A stretch of 64,000 bases of DNA, from NCBI GenBank assembly GCA_016508695.1, contig VNKQ01000022.1, forward strand, positions 1-64,000, read 5' to 3'. This DNA is from Hyphodiscus hymeniophilus. Taxonomy: Eukaryota; Ascomycota; Leotiomycetes; Helotiales; Hyphodiscaceae. Below the pieces are notes generated by a model. It was given only the letters and a program-made list of their open reading frames with translations. It was not told where the DNA came from and did no database searches. Shown here piece after piece: positions 37,401 to 48,772 of this stretch. Numbering within the stretch: position 1 is the first letter of the stretch; each line of letters begins with the position of its first letter. The translations under genes were made by a program, and so were the position numbers.

Positions 37401-37699
37401 CTCTACGAGCCAATTACATCAAGAGTAACACATGTTCCATTGCGGAGCATTGGCGGCTTCCTATTTCGGATGTCACGATACCACATGTCGCGTTCGCCAC
37501 CCATATATAGCATCGACCGATATCATGAGATCTTAGCAAGGCCGGGACTTGTGCCTGATCGTAGCAACCAGAGCAATGAAAATGAGTATACAAGTGTGTA
37601 GGTGGCCATAGCGAATGCACCCTCCCTATGAAACATGTCTACACATGGCTTTTCTCGTATAATTTACACCTAAGAGCACAGATCATCAAAGGACACAAA

Positions 37700-38030
37700 G
37701 ACAGGTCATGCCCACTTTATGGTCAGCTCGTTATACCAAAGCAAGCATTGTGTCAAGTGAATAGCTTTCGCGAGTACGTTATGTTGACAAGTCACTCGAG
37801 AGGCGGCGTTTCTCATGCAAAGTATATACCCAAAATCGGATAGGACCGAAAGCATGCGAAGGGAGGCCATGCCCACTTCAATACCAGCTCGTTATATTGC
37901 AATAAGCATATTACCAAGTGTATAGCTCTCCCTGGTACGCTGTTATGACACTCGACTGAAAGGGCTTCTACAGGCATAGAAATCGAGCCTGATCATGCAT
38001 ATCTGGAATGACGCAAAGGTAGCGCCCCAT
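37700..38030. repeat. Two-unit repeat with about 161 bp period
   Basis: Two segments starting near 37702 and 37864 share CATGCCCACTT, CAGCTCGTTATA, a CAAGTG step followed by ATAGCT, and a GTACG step, in the same order. The offset is 161 bp. The sequence differs from the CCATACAAA family, but the period is in the same range. Confidence 0.6.
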
Positions 38031-40500
38031 CGCTTTTGAATTGTGTTATCCCATGTGCAGGAAGCTTGTATTGAGCAACAGAGCCTTTGCATTTACGTAA
38101 AGGGTATAGCAAAAGCCGCAATACTTGTCAGCACGTAACTGAGGCATGTTGGACACACTCTCCACGAATCATATAATGCCTTCTTGAGTCCAGCAATCGA
38201 TTAAACACAGCACGGCTTCATTTAGTTGAAATGGGCTTCATTTAGAAATGCTATTCCGCTTGAACCCAAGATCAAGTGAGATTCCGTCGAACACTCAGCA
38301 CGCTACCGCGAAACATCCACGCAGCGGCAAGACAAACACTTACTTGCATCTTCATTATTACAGACTCATTAACAGCCTGACACAGCAGGGAGCTTACACT
38401 CCACTTGGTGACGTGGGTTCGTTACACCTACGGGAGCACGGAAATGTGGGCAAGCGTGTTTCCAACCACCACTTCAACTATTCTCATACCAACATTTTAG
38501 AAACTCATTATTACCGACCAAGAAGCATCGGGATTGCTCATAGAAGATGATTATCTTTTGTAGAACCTTTATTCCGACATAGAGCAATACCAACACGAAT
38601 ACCTCTAATAAAACAAATATAGCAAGAGGCGAAGGATGAAATTACAACTACCGTGCACTATTACGATTCCCCTAAGCTTCAAATCGGTAGTCCTAATTAA
38701 CCCCACACCCGCGTATTTACTGACTTGTTAATACTTTCATTATCCGTGTCACCCTTGATAGTACCTTTCATACATACCGACCGAGATTGCTTGCCAGAAT
38801 ATAGCATAGAATTAGGCATCCACTAACGGCTTGCGTTCCCTGAAAAGACTATTATTATCAGAGCAGAATTATATATGTTTTACAATATGCCAAGGAGAAG
38901 GCCATTTTGATAGCAGCAGATATATATTGAAATGCGCATTCTCCCAGCAAGTTCCCACTTGAATCCTGGTACTTTTTAGTCAATGGTTGACGCCAAGACT
39001 TTATCAGTCCATGCTCTAAAGCATATCCGTACGTAAATGCCAATATGCCATAGCCGTCAACCCGAATTGATGTCAAACAAGTCGGCACGAGAAGCTGAAC
39101 ACAAGCTACCTCGTCTAAATTTGTCTGTGCGTTTTCCAAGCATATTCCATATGTAACATTATCCGCAGATGATGATTTCCAAAGTAAAGAGGTGCAATCG
39201 AAAAGCATACAACCCAACCTTACTCGGAATTTCTAGTTCCGCGCGATGGAATAGCATTCTAGTTTTTACAATCGATCATACATGCTGTATTGATTAATTC
39301 ACGTACAACATATGCTCTAAGATGGTGCATATTTCGATCGGAAACTGGATTTAAGCCCACGATAGAGCATGGTGCAATGAAGCGTGGCTACAACCCATGA
39401 TCGTAACTAGCTGCCTCGGTATGTGTTCAAGGATCTATTAATACTCAATACTTGTTAATTACAAAGGATTATAGCAATGGCATTGCCCCAGGGTTAGAAA
39501 TTCGACGGTGGGCTATCAGTGTAAATCGGTAGGTACACCAGGTGTTTTATTTCTTGAAGCAGTCACTCAGTACTCTTCAAATTAAAGTAAGGGTTAAAAG
39601 AGCCATCATAAACAACGCCAATGGTTATTCCTCCTACCTGTAGAAGCTTCATGATGCATGAGAGGTCCAGCAGAAGGAGAGGAGGTATTTTACGTCAAAC
39701 AGGAATCATAAAGTCACGAAACGTTTCCAGCAGAGCCTGATAACCTACGTGGAAGATTATATGATGTAACTGTAATCTGATGTAACATAGGTGTGCATGG
39801 CGTTGCGTTATTGCACAATCGGCAAAGAGGACGCCGACGATCAGGGGACAAATACATTTCGTCCGCAAAGCCTATCCGAAATGCTCGGAAATGGACGTAA
39901 AGTAATACAATGATCTCAGATCTAGCTTTTAAGGGCCAGGATGGCATCTAGGGGCTGCATTCATAAGTAGTGAGAACGAATGGAATTGATAGCATTTGGC
40001 CCCAACATTATCAGGACAGCAAGTATTCTTTCTAGACGCCTATAGATTGGCATGGAGGGTCTCATAGTATGTAGAGCACGGTGATAGCCATTGCTATGCA
40101 GAGGAAATGCTTCTTTCTTGAATGATGAAGTGTGAGGGGGTAGATGGTAACAGGCCAAATTCCTGAAACTTCGAAACACATTTACAAACGTATGTAAATG
40201 CACGAGAAAGGTAATTTAACATTACATAAGTATATCCAGTTAGTTTGATGTGTTACAGATGCTTGGAAGGTTTGTAGTAAAGAAGTAATGAAAGCGATGT
40301 TAGTCGTTTCCCGCGGCTTTTCGAACTTTCCAAACTTACTCATGGAAGTCCCTAATTACATTTGAAGACTACTAGGCACATGAAAATACGTATTGTGTAG
40401 TTTAGATTGCCCTGTGAAGACTTTTTGTCGTGCTATCAAGAAGTGTTAACTGGGGATGATCATGGTCATGACAGAATCCGTATTATCAAACCAGCTTCAG
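38031..40500. other. Long stretch without a convincing gene
   Basis: Several frames of 77-119 codons occur on both strands. The longest, at 38858-39217 on the minus strand (119 codons), has protein-like composition (ACVQLLVPTCL, ALEHGLIKSW) but no family I recognise and no clear splice partners. It could be a small or decayed gene. Nothing else stands out. Confidence 0.35.
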
Positions 40501-40539
40501 ACGCCTCCAGAGTGTGGAAGGATGTTTCCATGATGTATA

Positions 40540-41290
40540 CGGCTTGGAAGAAGCTTGCCAGATTCGAATGCTACATCGGTGTGTTGATTACGAAATCCAC
40601 CCAGACCCCCCGAGTTTTCCATACTTCCGTCGGAAATGAAACTTGCAAACAAATGCTCCAGAAGCAATATATAGCATCAGTGACCTCTAATCATATGAAT
40701 AAATGACCATTTATGCTTTTGCAACACCGTTCGATCAATTTCCAAAATCGGCCAAATCGGCCCAATCCCCCGGTTTCATCGACATTTCACGAAAATGAAA
40801 CCAGCGAGCAGACACCCTAGAAGTTGCATATGGAGTCAGGTACCTCTAATTACATAAATGAGCGATCATATACGCTTTAACAACATGTTATCGTCAACCT
40901 CAGAAATTGGCCAAATCCCCCAGGTTTCGTTGACTTTTCTTGAAAATGAAAATTACGAGCAGACAATCCAGACGTTGTATATAGAGTCAGTGACCTCTTA
41001 CTACTTGAAATAACAATCATGTACGCATTTGCAACATATTTTAATCGAGCTCCAAAACGGCCAAATTCCCTCGAGACTTCCACACTCTTTTTTGTACAAC
41101 TGAAAATTGCGAAAATTGCGAGCAAACACACTATAAGTAGCCATTGGAGTTAGTGACATCTGATTAGCTAGACCAATGATCATATAGGTTAAAACGCTTA
41201 CGTTTTCATGAATCTCCAAAATGGAGCAAGTCCCCCAGGTTCTGATGACTTAGACTGAAAATGAAACGATGCCCAAAACACATAAGTCTT
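40540..41290. repeat. Degenerate tandem array, about 150-163 bp period
   Basis: The boxes GTGACCTCT, CCAAAATCGGCCAAA or variants, CCCCCNGGTTTC and GAAAATGAAA recur in the same order. The GTGAC box starts at about 40680, 40840, 40990 and 41153 (steps 160, 150, 163), with an outer partial copy before 40640 and another after 41215. Units are strongly diverged. The small frames at 40407-40706, 40877-41131 and 41001-41219 are side effects of the repeat. Confidence 0.7.
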
Positions 41291-42376
41291 ATGGAACAAG
41301 ATCAGGTGGCTTCGGTCCTACCAAAGAAGCAATCCCCTTTTAATTCGAGTTGGATATCGTTGAGTTGCTATTTCGCTCAAACTCAACCTAGTCTGGAGCA
41401 TTTGAAGTCTTGAACGAACAATATCTCAAATGCAATGAATGCCGAAAGCGCATAGGAATAATCAGTGATATCAGCATATGGTACGAATGCATGTTCTGTT
41501 CGGGGTTTAGATACCGTCATACAACTGTAAAGTGGGACAATTCCGTCCATTATTGTATAAGTCTAGGCTCTTTTCAAACATCTACGAAACAATAGAGCAT
41601 AATCAGAAGTGTATGATCATATGATACGCACTACATAAGGCATTGATGTAAGAAAATGTGTTTTCAGAAGACGTGGGATAAAAATATGTACAAAGGCAAT
41701 GGCGTCCATCAGTTTCTACCTCGACATCGTGACATTAGATCCGAACTGAATTTTTATAAACTTAGCGAGTATTTATATCTAAAACCTAAGAGATCGAGAA
41801 GTGTTCAATCGTGTTTGCTAAACTAGATTCAGACTCAAATATCTTGCTACCTAAGGAGTTCAAAAGTCAGAAACAAGATTATTGCTCGACCAGGACCATC
41901 GTGAATTAAAAAGCCGGGACATGACATGGCAGCGTAATGATCAATGATAGCCCAGTATTCCTAAAGCCCGTGGCGCACAAATAAGCCTTGATACTCTGTT
42001 GCCGAGTTCAACATATCGAATACGATCCATCGGACATTGTCTTGATTGGGGGAAATAATGAGAAGGTGTCAGATACACATCGAAAAACACAGACCATATG
42101 AATTCAGCGGAGCATGGGCGACATCATGTTGAACGAAACAATATGGCTCATCATATGGAGCAGGGAAAATCCATCTGTAATACTTATTTCTTCTGAAGCA
42201 GCAACTATGCTAGAAAAGATTCGGTAAGAACGACGTTGAAATAACATACAATGAACGATATAAGGCGACGGACTGATTTAGTGATGCAACAGAAAAGAGG
42301 CATGATGATGATATCTCATTGGTAAGCCTAATGCAATGCTCTTACAGCCACATCTCATCGTCAATATATGCTAAAG
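41291..42376. other. Intergenic stretch, no gene seen
   Basis: Weak echoes of the preceding repeat (AATGCCGAAAGCGCATAGG near 41440) suggest one or two more decayed units. No frame with recognisable motifs is present. The right end is probably the 3' flank of the coiled-coil gene. Confidence 0.35.
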
Positions 42377-45107
42377 CTAAATGTGATACATCGCCCTCTC
42401 GGTATCAACGAAATACATGCACACAATATCATCAGGGGTATCGGAGTGGTCCTTCCTCCACTTACACATCGGACATATCTCATTCCGATCCGGCCACTGC
42501 TCCTTCCACCATGTCGTGCGCAACTCGGCATACATAGCCCCATTCAACATTTTTGGCATCTGATCATGCATCGGCCAGGAATTGTCAGGACTACTTTGAG
42601 TCAACAAACAAATTAGTGGTCGCTCATGATTGTACCCAATGCTGAGTACTCGTTTCCTCGAACCGAGAGATTGGATGATGTCTTTCATCTGATCAGGCAG
42701 GCTACATGATAGCAGTTTGTCTCCCGTCCCCTTCTTTCGATGGGTTCCTATATCCATGACCTTCCACGATACGGTTTCTGGGAGTTGCGCTTCGACTGCG
42801 ACAGCCTCTGGAGGCTGGTTCCTCACGATATCCAGGATTGTGTTCTCCTCCGGCCCAGGCGACCCATCTTGTGTGCCAGGTTGTGACACATCCTTCTGGG
42901 CTCTATCACCCACACACAATCTCTTAGGGTCCGGCTTATCGGACAATAGATCGATACTTCGCTTCCCATGGGCCAAGTCTGGGAGTGTTGCTGCAGAGGT
43001 ATTTGTATCCGAAGTGTCTTCTTTCTCGATGGCATTTTGGCATCGATTTATGTGGCGAATTACAATGGTGGTATCGTGATGCATATCCCCGGCAAGTGTT
43101 GTCATGGATGAATCCATCTCTTCTACCATATCACAACATTTTCCTACGTGGTCTCTGCAGTTGTTCACATGGCGGATGATCATCTCGGTATTGTCATCCA
43201 TATTGCCCTCAATACTCTCCCGTGTTGCCACTGCGTCATGGTGTAATTTCAGGAGGATGTCTGGTAAATCATTCGCGGATATCGATTGTACCTCCCTCAA
43301 TAAACTCAATGCATGAATGTCGAATTTTGTCGACAAGGACGCAAATTCATCAACAAATTTTCGAAGGACCTCGTTCCAGATGAGGATACCTTGCTGGTGC
43401 CGGGATTCTCGCAGTTCATTCATGGAGGATTCATGTTCTCGGATCTTGGTCGCCGCCATGGTGGTGATTTCGGTCATATTCTTCGTTGCTTCCGCGCCAA
43501 TTTTCCTCACTGGCTCTGTTATGCTGTTCAATGCTTTGTTTATACTCTTGGCCTGGTCAGCGAGAAGTTGTTCGATCGGCTCATAAACATCGTGCTTCGC
43601 CTCAGTGTCTATCATGGCCTCCATGATCCCATCCGCGAAGCTCTTGATCGTCGATGTTTTATTAACATACCGCCCGAGTGCTCGACCCATCACCTCCGCG
43701 GATAGTGGCTTGGGCGTCAACGAGACTATTTGTCTCGCAATATCCTCTGCAGATTGCGGTGTTGGTAGCAGGGCGTGAACTTCACCGGCTATATCCGTTG
43801 CTGAGGCTGGTTCTAGTGGTTGCACCATACCCGAAATCTGCGTCTTTATGGAACTAGGTTTATACAGGTTAGCTTTGGTCAGGTTGAGAATGATAGACAT
43901 CGTACTCTAAAATGTGCGATTGGATATCTTTGTGTGATGCTCGCAGATCTTTGAATGATGACTCGATGTCATTGCAGGCCGCGGCACTCGAGATGTCCTG
44001 GTAGTCAAGTTTGGCCACGAGCTCTCGATGATTAATCTTCTCTCTCCTCTTCATTCGTCCTTCAATTACAGTCAACTTCTCGTTCAAGCACTCACAGCTT
44101 GAAATCGATGCGTCAAGAGAGTTGTTTATATGACCTCTCAAAGAGGACTCCGCGTGGGCGATGGCTGTGCACGTCGCTCTATCCCCCCGTTTAATGCTTT
44201 TTGCAACAGACAACTGAATTGCATCGGCTGTTTCTTGAAGTACCTCCTTATACTTTTGATGCCCTGTTTCAACTGCCGCGAGTGATTTATCAATGGACGC
44301 AATACCAGAGGAAATTGGGTTGATCCTCTCCTTCAGTTGAGCATTCAACGTTAATGCTGTCGTTCTCTTTATATCTTGCGGGAGTTTTCCAATCTCTTCT
44401 GTCAGTGTATCTTTGAATTCGGTAAGATTCTCCAAGCCTTCTCTCACCAAAACTACGCTGTCCGAGACGGCGGTTCCAATCTTCTCCAAGCTTTCGTCTA
44501 TCTTCTTCATCCTTATATCATCCGATGTAATGGACGCTTCAATTCCATGCAGACGTTCTGCTGTCTTGGCATGTTGTTCTGATGAGCTGGCGTCAGTACC
44601 CTCGATCTTATCGGATAGCTTCGAAATGCTGCTTGTGGCAGTTCCCATGGATTCAGATATCTTCTCTAATCGTTCCGACGTCTTGACTATGACTTCGATG
44701 GTAGGAGCAGTCACGTCTTCTAATGCCTTCGTCAATTTCGTCAGGGACTCCTTATCCACTGATGATGATATGATATTGTCCACAGCCTTTGTCAAATTGT
44801 TCAATGTACCATTGCTAGTTAACGATGATGTTGCGAGATCACCTAATTGAGTTTGAATGGCAGCAAATGGCCCTGATTTTCCTTCGTTCATAACTGTATT
44901 CGAATCTAATACTAGATCCCTAATCTCACGCAAAGCCTTCGAGTGGGAGTCCAGGGAGTCGTTGAATCTATCTCGATCTGTCGTAGCATTCGATTCCAAT
45001 GCACACACTCTTGCATTGGGGGTTCTATTTTCATCGGATAGCGTCTCAAAACGTGTCTCCAATCGTTGTACTGCGTTATCAACGCATGCTCTTACTTCTT
45101 CAATCAT
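42377..45107 (-). CDS. Large coiled-coil protein of unknown function with C-terminal CxxC motif
   Basis: Two exons (45107-43906, 43853-42377) joined by a 52-bp GTACGA...GCTAAC...TAG intron give 892 aa. Most of residues 1 to about 600 are heptad-rich helix (MIEEVRACVDNAVQRLETRF, LHGIEASI, IASIDKSLAAVETGHQKYKE). Two similar pieces, MIIRHVNNCRDHVGKC and IVIRHINRCQNAIEK, lie about 40 residues apart. A basic GKRSIDLL/PDPKRLC stretch could be a nuclear signal. The C-terminus is globular, with EICPMCKWRKDHSD as a possible half zinc site. I recognise no family. A 36-codon frame from 45214 ends in a TGA overlapping this ATG (ATGA) and looks like the natural N-terminus shifted by one base, so the true start may lie there if the sequence has an indel. 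It is head-to-head with the next gene. Confidence 0.7.
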
Positions 45108-45214
45108 ACTACGCTTCCTCTCCTTCGATTCCTCTGCAGCTCTTCCTGCGCTGCTCTCAGAGTGATATCATCCTTCAGCTTAAAATATCTTTCTAACGGA
45201 GACAAATCGGACAT
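45104..45214 (-). other. 36-codon upstream frame overlapping the coiled-coil start (uORF or frameshifted N-terminus)
   Basis: ATG at 45214 opens a frame beginning MSDLSPLERYFKLKDDI and continuing as charged helix, then stops with TGA inside the ATGA that also holds the downstream ATG. The composition matches the coiled coil that follows. Either one base is missing from the gene or the assembly, or this is a genuine upstream frame that could control re-initiation. Confidence 0.45.
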
Positions 45215-45229
45215 GGTGGATATTTGGAA

Positions 45230-45906
45230 ATGGTGATTTATAGTGTCTCTTTAATTGGTGAAGAAAGAATTGGTGATGAAAGAGTACCAGAAGTTAGAAG
45301 GGGGTTTCGAAGGAAGAAATCAGTCGATTGCGTGCCGAAGTATTCACAGACGAGATGGCCAATGCCCGAACTAGTACCGGGCATCAAGCATCGAATACCA
45401 CAACATACTAATCCCAAGCATAGAAGCTTGGTCTGACGATAGAGAGAGCAAACTTGCTCCTAGATTTGGCCGACAGCCTGCGAGGGCGCCAAATATCCGA
45501 CTTCGTGCGACTGTTAACTCTTCCGGCAACGTCACGATATATCGAAAACGATACCATAAATGGAGAACGAGGATTACTCATCCAAACAAAAGTGATCGAT
45601 CATAATCAGATCGTGATTATGCGTTGTGCGGGCGACAAGGGGGCCGAGATGACATGGACGAAGTGGAAAGGACGTGTAATGTTTTCCGATGGTGGATTTG
45701 AATTCAAGATATCACAAACAGGTGACGTGCAAATCCGAGTAAAGTCGGGTCGAAGGTTCCCTTGGGTTAAGGTGACGGATACGCCACTACTGATATATCT
45801 CAACCGCTACCATGAAGAGGAATGGAGTCGAGCATTTGATGAATTTGAGAATGACGATGATGTACGTATTGTGGAGGAGGCTGTACACACTGAAACAATA
45901 GCATAA
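45230..45906 (+). CDS. Hypothetical protein, 208 aa, divergent partner of the coiled-coil gene
   Basis: Two exons (45230-45373, 45424-45906) flank a 50-bp intron with donor GTACCG, a perfect TACTAAT branch site and acceptor TAG. The phases match. The first 48 residues are basic (EVRRGFRRKKS). The rest has a leucine-rich helix (ANLLLDLADSLRGRQI), a region of alternating polar and hydrophobic residues resembling beta strands (GFEFKISQTGDVQIRVKSG) and an acidic tail. No signal peptide or membrane segment is visible. I recognise no domain. Its ATG lies 122 bp from the partner's ATG, or 15 bp from the upstream ATG at 45214, so the two genes must share a very small promoter. Confidence 0.55.
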
Positions 45907-45983
45907 TGAACAACAAATGAGCTTAAATCAACATCTCGCGGCTTGCGACTAGTAGAACCTGAAGGTATCAAACAGAGCTGTGA

Positions 45984-46089
45984 CCATCCACCGTGGTGAG
46001 CCGGGGAGGAATGGGAGAAGGTACGAGACAAACACATAGAATAATATTATAAATGCGAGGGGAAGCGCCAAGACACTAACTCTAACGTA
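45984..46089 (-). pseudogene. Fragment of the sugar-transporter gene, duplicated and mutated
   Basis: About 105 bp match 49756-49875 inside exon 2 of the MFS transporter gene, in the same orientation. Shared blocks include CGTGGTGAG, CGGGGAGGAATGG, GGAAGCGCCA and ACGTAAAAAAC. Differences are mainly C/T and A/G transitions. The fragment corresponds to the part encoding the PDSPRW region of the transporter and has no gene around it. Confidence 0.75.
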
Positions 46090-46667
46090 AAAAACCTAAT
46101 TAGATAGTGTGCTAAGTCCCTACGATTCGGTTATGACGCTCCGTTGTAACGTTGTTTCACAAAATATGGTTATCGCATTTAATATTCTATTTTCCACTTT
46201 GAGTGGTTAGGTTATTACATTATTGTAACGTTGCTACAACGTTATCTTGGCACTCTACCTCGCTTACAGTATAACGAATAGAAAATCGTATACCGAAAGG
46301 TTAACAATTAGGGATTTTTGTCTGATATTAATGCATTAATGACAGGGTCTGCGAATTTAATCGTACGCTATATAATGCGCTCACTGATAGTTGTGTCCCT
46401 TATCTTGACTTAGAATACAAGAGCTTTAGGCTAACAGGGGGATAAGGTAAGGGTAACAGGCGCTAAACACGGAACCTCACAGGCCGCTGGGGCTAGGTTA
46501 TGGTAAAAAGCAGCTACACACGGATTCAAGTTTCCGCATTGCAACTATTGCAAGCGTGCGATGAGGGGAGAATTAATGATGGGAAGATTCATGCATATCT
46601 GCTGTTTGTAATTATTGGATCCTCGTCTCTCGGGGTAAATTGCTACAATCGTGCCATCTTATTGACT

Positions 46668-46676
46668 ATATATAGC
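46668..46676 (+). promoter_or_regulatory. Possible TATA box of the chitinase gene
   Basis: TATATATAG lies 57 bp before the chitinase ATG in otherwise mixed sequence. Position and sequence fit a core promoter element; no experiment supports it. Confidence 0.4.
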
Positions 46677-46732
46677 ATTGTTTGTTTCCGCCTCAATCTT
46701 TTTCCTCGATAATATTTTCCTGAACTGCCATC

Positions 46733-47925
46733 ATGTATACCCGCAGTTTGTCTCTGGCGTTACTGTCTGTAATTTGCCTCGTTGCAATTGCTACGGCAGC
46801 ACAATTAGAGCAAGCAGTCTATTGGGTATGTAGATCACTAGCACTTGTAGGATGAATCTTTTTGCATTATAGCGCTAATTTTACATATCTAGGGTCAATA
46901 TGGGGCAGGAGAACGCAACCTCACCAGTGTCTGTGCTCCGGATTCTGGAGTCACCATAGTTCCCCTCGCTTTCCTGTATCAATATGGCGCGCCATATCAG
47001 TTGGGTGGATTCCTTGGTAATTGCAATATAAGCATTCCGCTCGCCGCGGAACTCTCGCCTGCCTGTGCAGAAGTTGCTGCTGCGGTCAAGTACTGCCAGT
47101 CACAGAACAAAATTGTCCTGCTTTCTATCGGTGGTGGAGGTGGTACCGGTAGCGTTGGGAGTCAACAGGATGCCGAGAGCGTTGCTGAGGAAATTTGGGC
47201 CCAGTACGGACCAATACAGAAAGGATACACTGGCCCCCGCCCATTGGGTGACGCTGTTCTTAACGGATTTGACCTTGATATCGAGAACAATTTAGGAGCG
47301 TATAACTATATCTTTATGATTTGGAAATTTCGCGAGTTGTTCGCCACAGATCCAAAACGGACTTATTACATCACCGGCGCTCCACAGTGCGTTGTTCCAG
47401 ACGCCAGTATGGGGGATATGATATTCAATGCACCATTTGATTATCTATTTGTCCAGTTCTATAATACGCCGACCTGTTCTGCTCGGGGACAAATTAGCGG
47501 GTATTTACCAGCAGATGGGAAGAACCAATATTTTAGCTTTGATGCATGGCGGCAGTGGACAGGGGTGGGATATTCGCAGAGTAAGACGGCAAAGCTCCTA
47601 ATCGGGCTCTCGGCGAGTGTAGATGCGGCGGACAATGATGAGCAATATTATCGTAAGTTATTCCGCTCTTTTGTCACTCCAAGTGTTCCTATAAGATTTG
47701 ATCAGCTTTTTGCAAAGGAATCATTTAAGAAGAAAGGAAGATACTAATAAAAACTGTCCAGTGAGTCCTAGGGAGGCATTGGAGTTAATTGACGAGTATA
47801 GGTTCCATGATGGTTTTGCTGGAGTCATGCTGTGGGACGATGGGAATAGCGCCCATAATGTTATTAACGGGTGTACTTATGCTCAGCAAATAAGTAGCAT
47901 CTTACATAAGGGTCGGCCTTGTTAA
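46733..47925 (+). CDS. Secreted GH18 chitinase (class III type)
   Basis: Three exons (46733-46825, 46893-47652, 47762-47925) give 338 aa. The N-terminus MYTRSLSLALLSVICLVAIA is a clear signal peptide, followed by VYWGQYG, the first strand of a GH18 barrel. SIGGGGG and the catalytic DxxDxDxE-type motif NGFDLDIEN are present with the acid Glu. Later segments DYLFVQFYN and FAGVMLWDDGN are family strands. Class III enzymes hydrolyse internal beta-1,4 bonds of chitin. There is no obvious C-terminal chitin-binding domain or GPI signal. Introns have good GTATGT and GTAAGT donors. The length fits a single catalytic domain. It lies in an accessory region, so competition or host interaction is as likely a role as cell-wall turnover. 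Confidence 0.92.
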
Positions 47926-48772
47926 GCAAACCATTGACCAGAGCTTGCTAAATTTGTATATAAAGCGATATATCTATTGAAATCGTAGGTACATTTAGCT
48001 CTAAAACATATTCCTAAATATTTAACTCTCAGACAACCAGCTTATATATCCTAGAAAATATATAATCCCAAGCTTGCCTACTATAGTTATACTCCCGAGT
48101 ACCTTATCTGACCAAGATCGCTTATTAGCCGCAAGGCCTCTAACTTTAGAGTCGAAGTTAGATAGTTCTAACGAGACAAGACAAATAACTCTAGCTAATA
48201 CTAGATCCGTAACGAATATAACGTCCGATGAATCAGCTAAGTTTTTGCTACGAAATTCTAAGCTAGTGTTTAAATTTGGTACTTTAACTTGATGGTTGTC
48301 AATCTGATTACCTCGGCTGAGATTTTCCTCTCTGGGAGAACAGTACTAGTGACTTAACTGTCCGTATTCGATGTCAGAACACACACATCGGCTGAAGAGG
48401 TCGTGAGGGCTGAGAGTTTGGTTGGCCTAGTCTTAGAGAAACCACAGCTAATAACTGACTCGACCCTCAACGCTTTCCTCTTAGCGGGGCAATCTTTGAA
48501 AGCCATATTAGCGGTGTCTTAATGGTGAGCTTTCGAGTCGAATGCGATTCAACGAGAATGATGATTCAAGACAGAAGTCATCCAGCTAAGGTGAATGAAG
48601 AGGTATCTCTTGTTTCACCCAGATTGTTTACCTATCCCATTGCGTGGCTTGGACGAGGAGATTTTTGATAGAGACTCTGGCTAATCAGAGTCACTGAATG
48701 CAAAGCACAATGTGAGAAAGCACTATTATTCTCCTAGTTTAGACGGTGGTCAGGAGAGAGAGGCTCTATTTC
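47926..48772. other. Intergenic region with a short AT-rich relic
   Basis: From about 47950 to 48290 the composition is AT-rich and RIP-like. A 72-codon frame (48074-48292) has no motif and may be part of a transposon relic. The remainder (48300-48772) is normal DNA, probably the 3' flank of the transporter gene. Confidence 0.4.

Larger units (their letters stand above)
45907..46732. other. Intergenic region with transporter fragment and chitinase promoter
   Basis: Besides the fragment at 45984-46089, the stretch has AT-rich DNA with TAACGTTG words at 46147-46154 and a perfect inverted repeat, TAACGTTG-CTA-CAACGTTA, at 46226-46244. The frame 46500-46712 has no motif. Confidence 0.5.

Noticed and set aside
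38248..38550. 100-codon plus-strand frame
   Set aside because: Low-complexity basic composition, no motif, and no conserved pattern around it.
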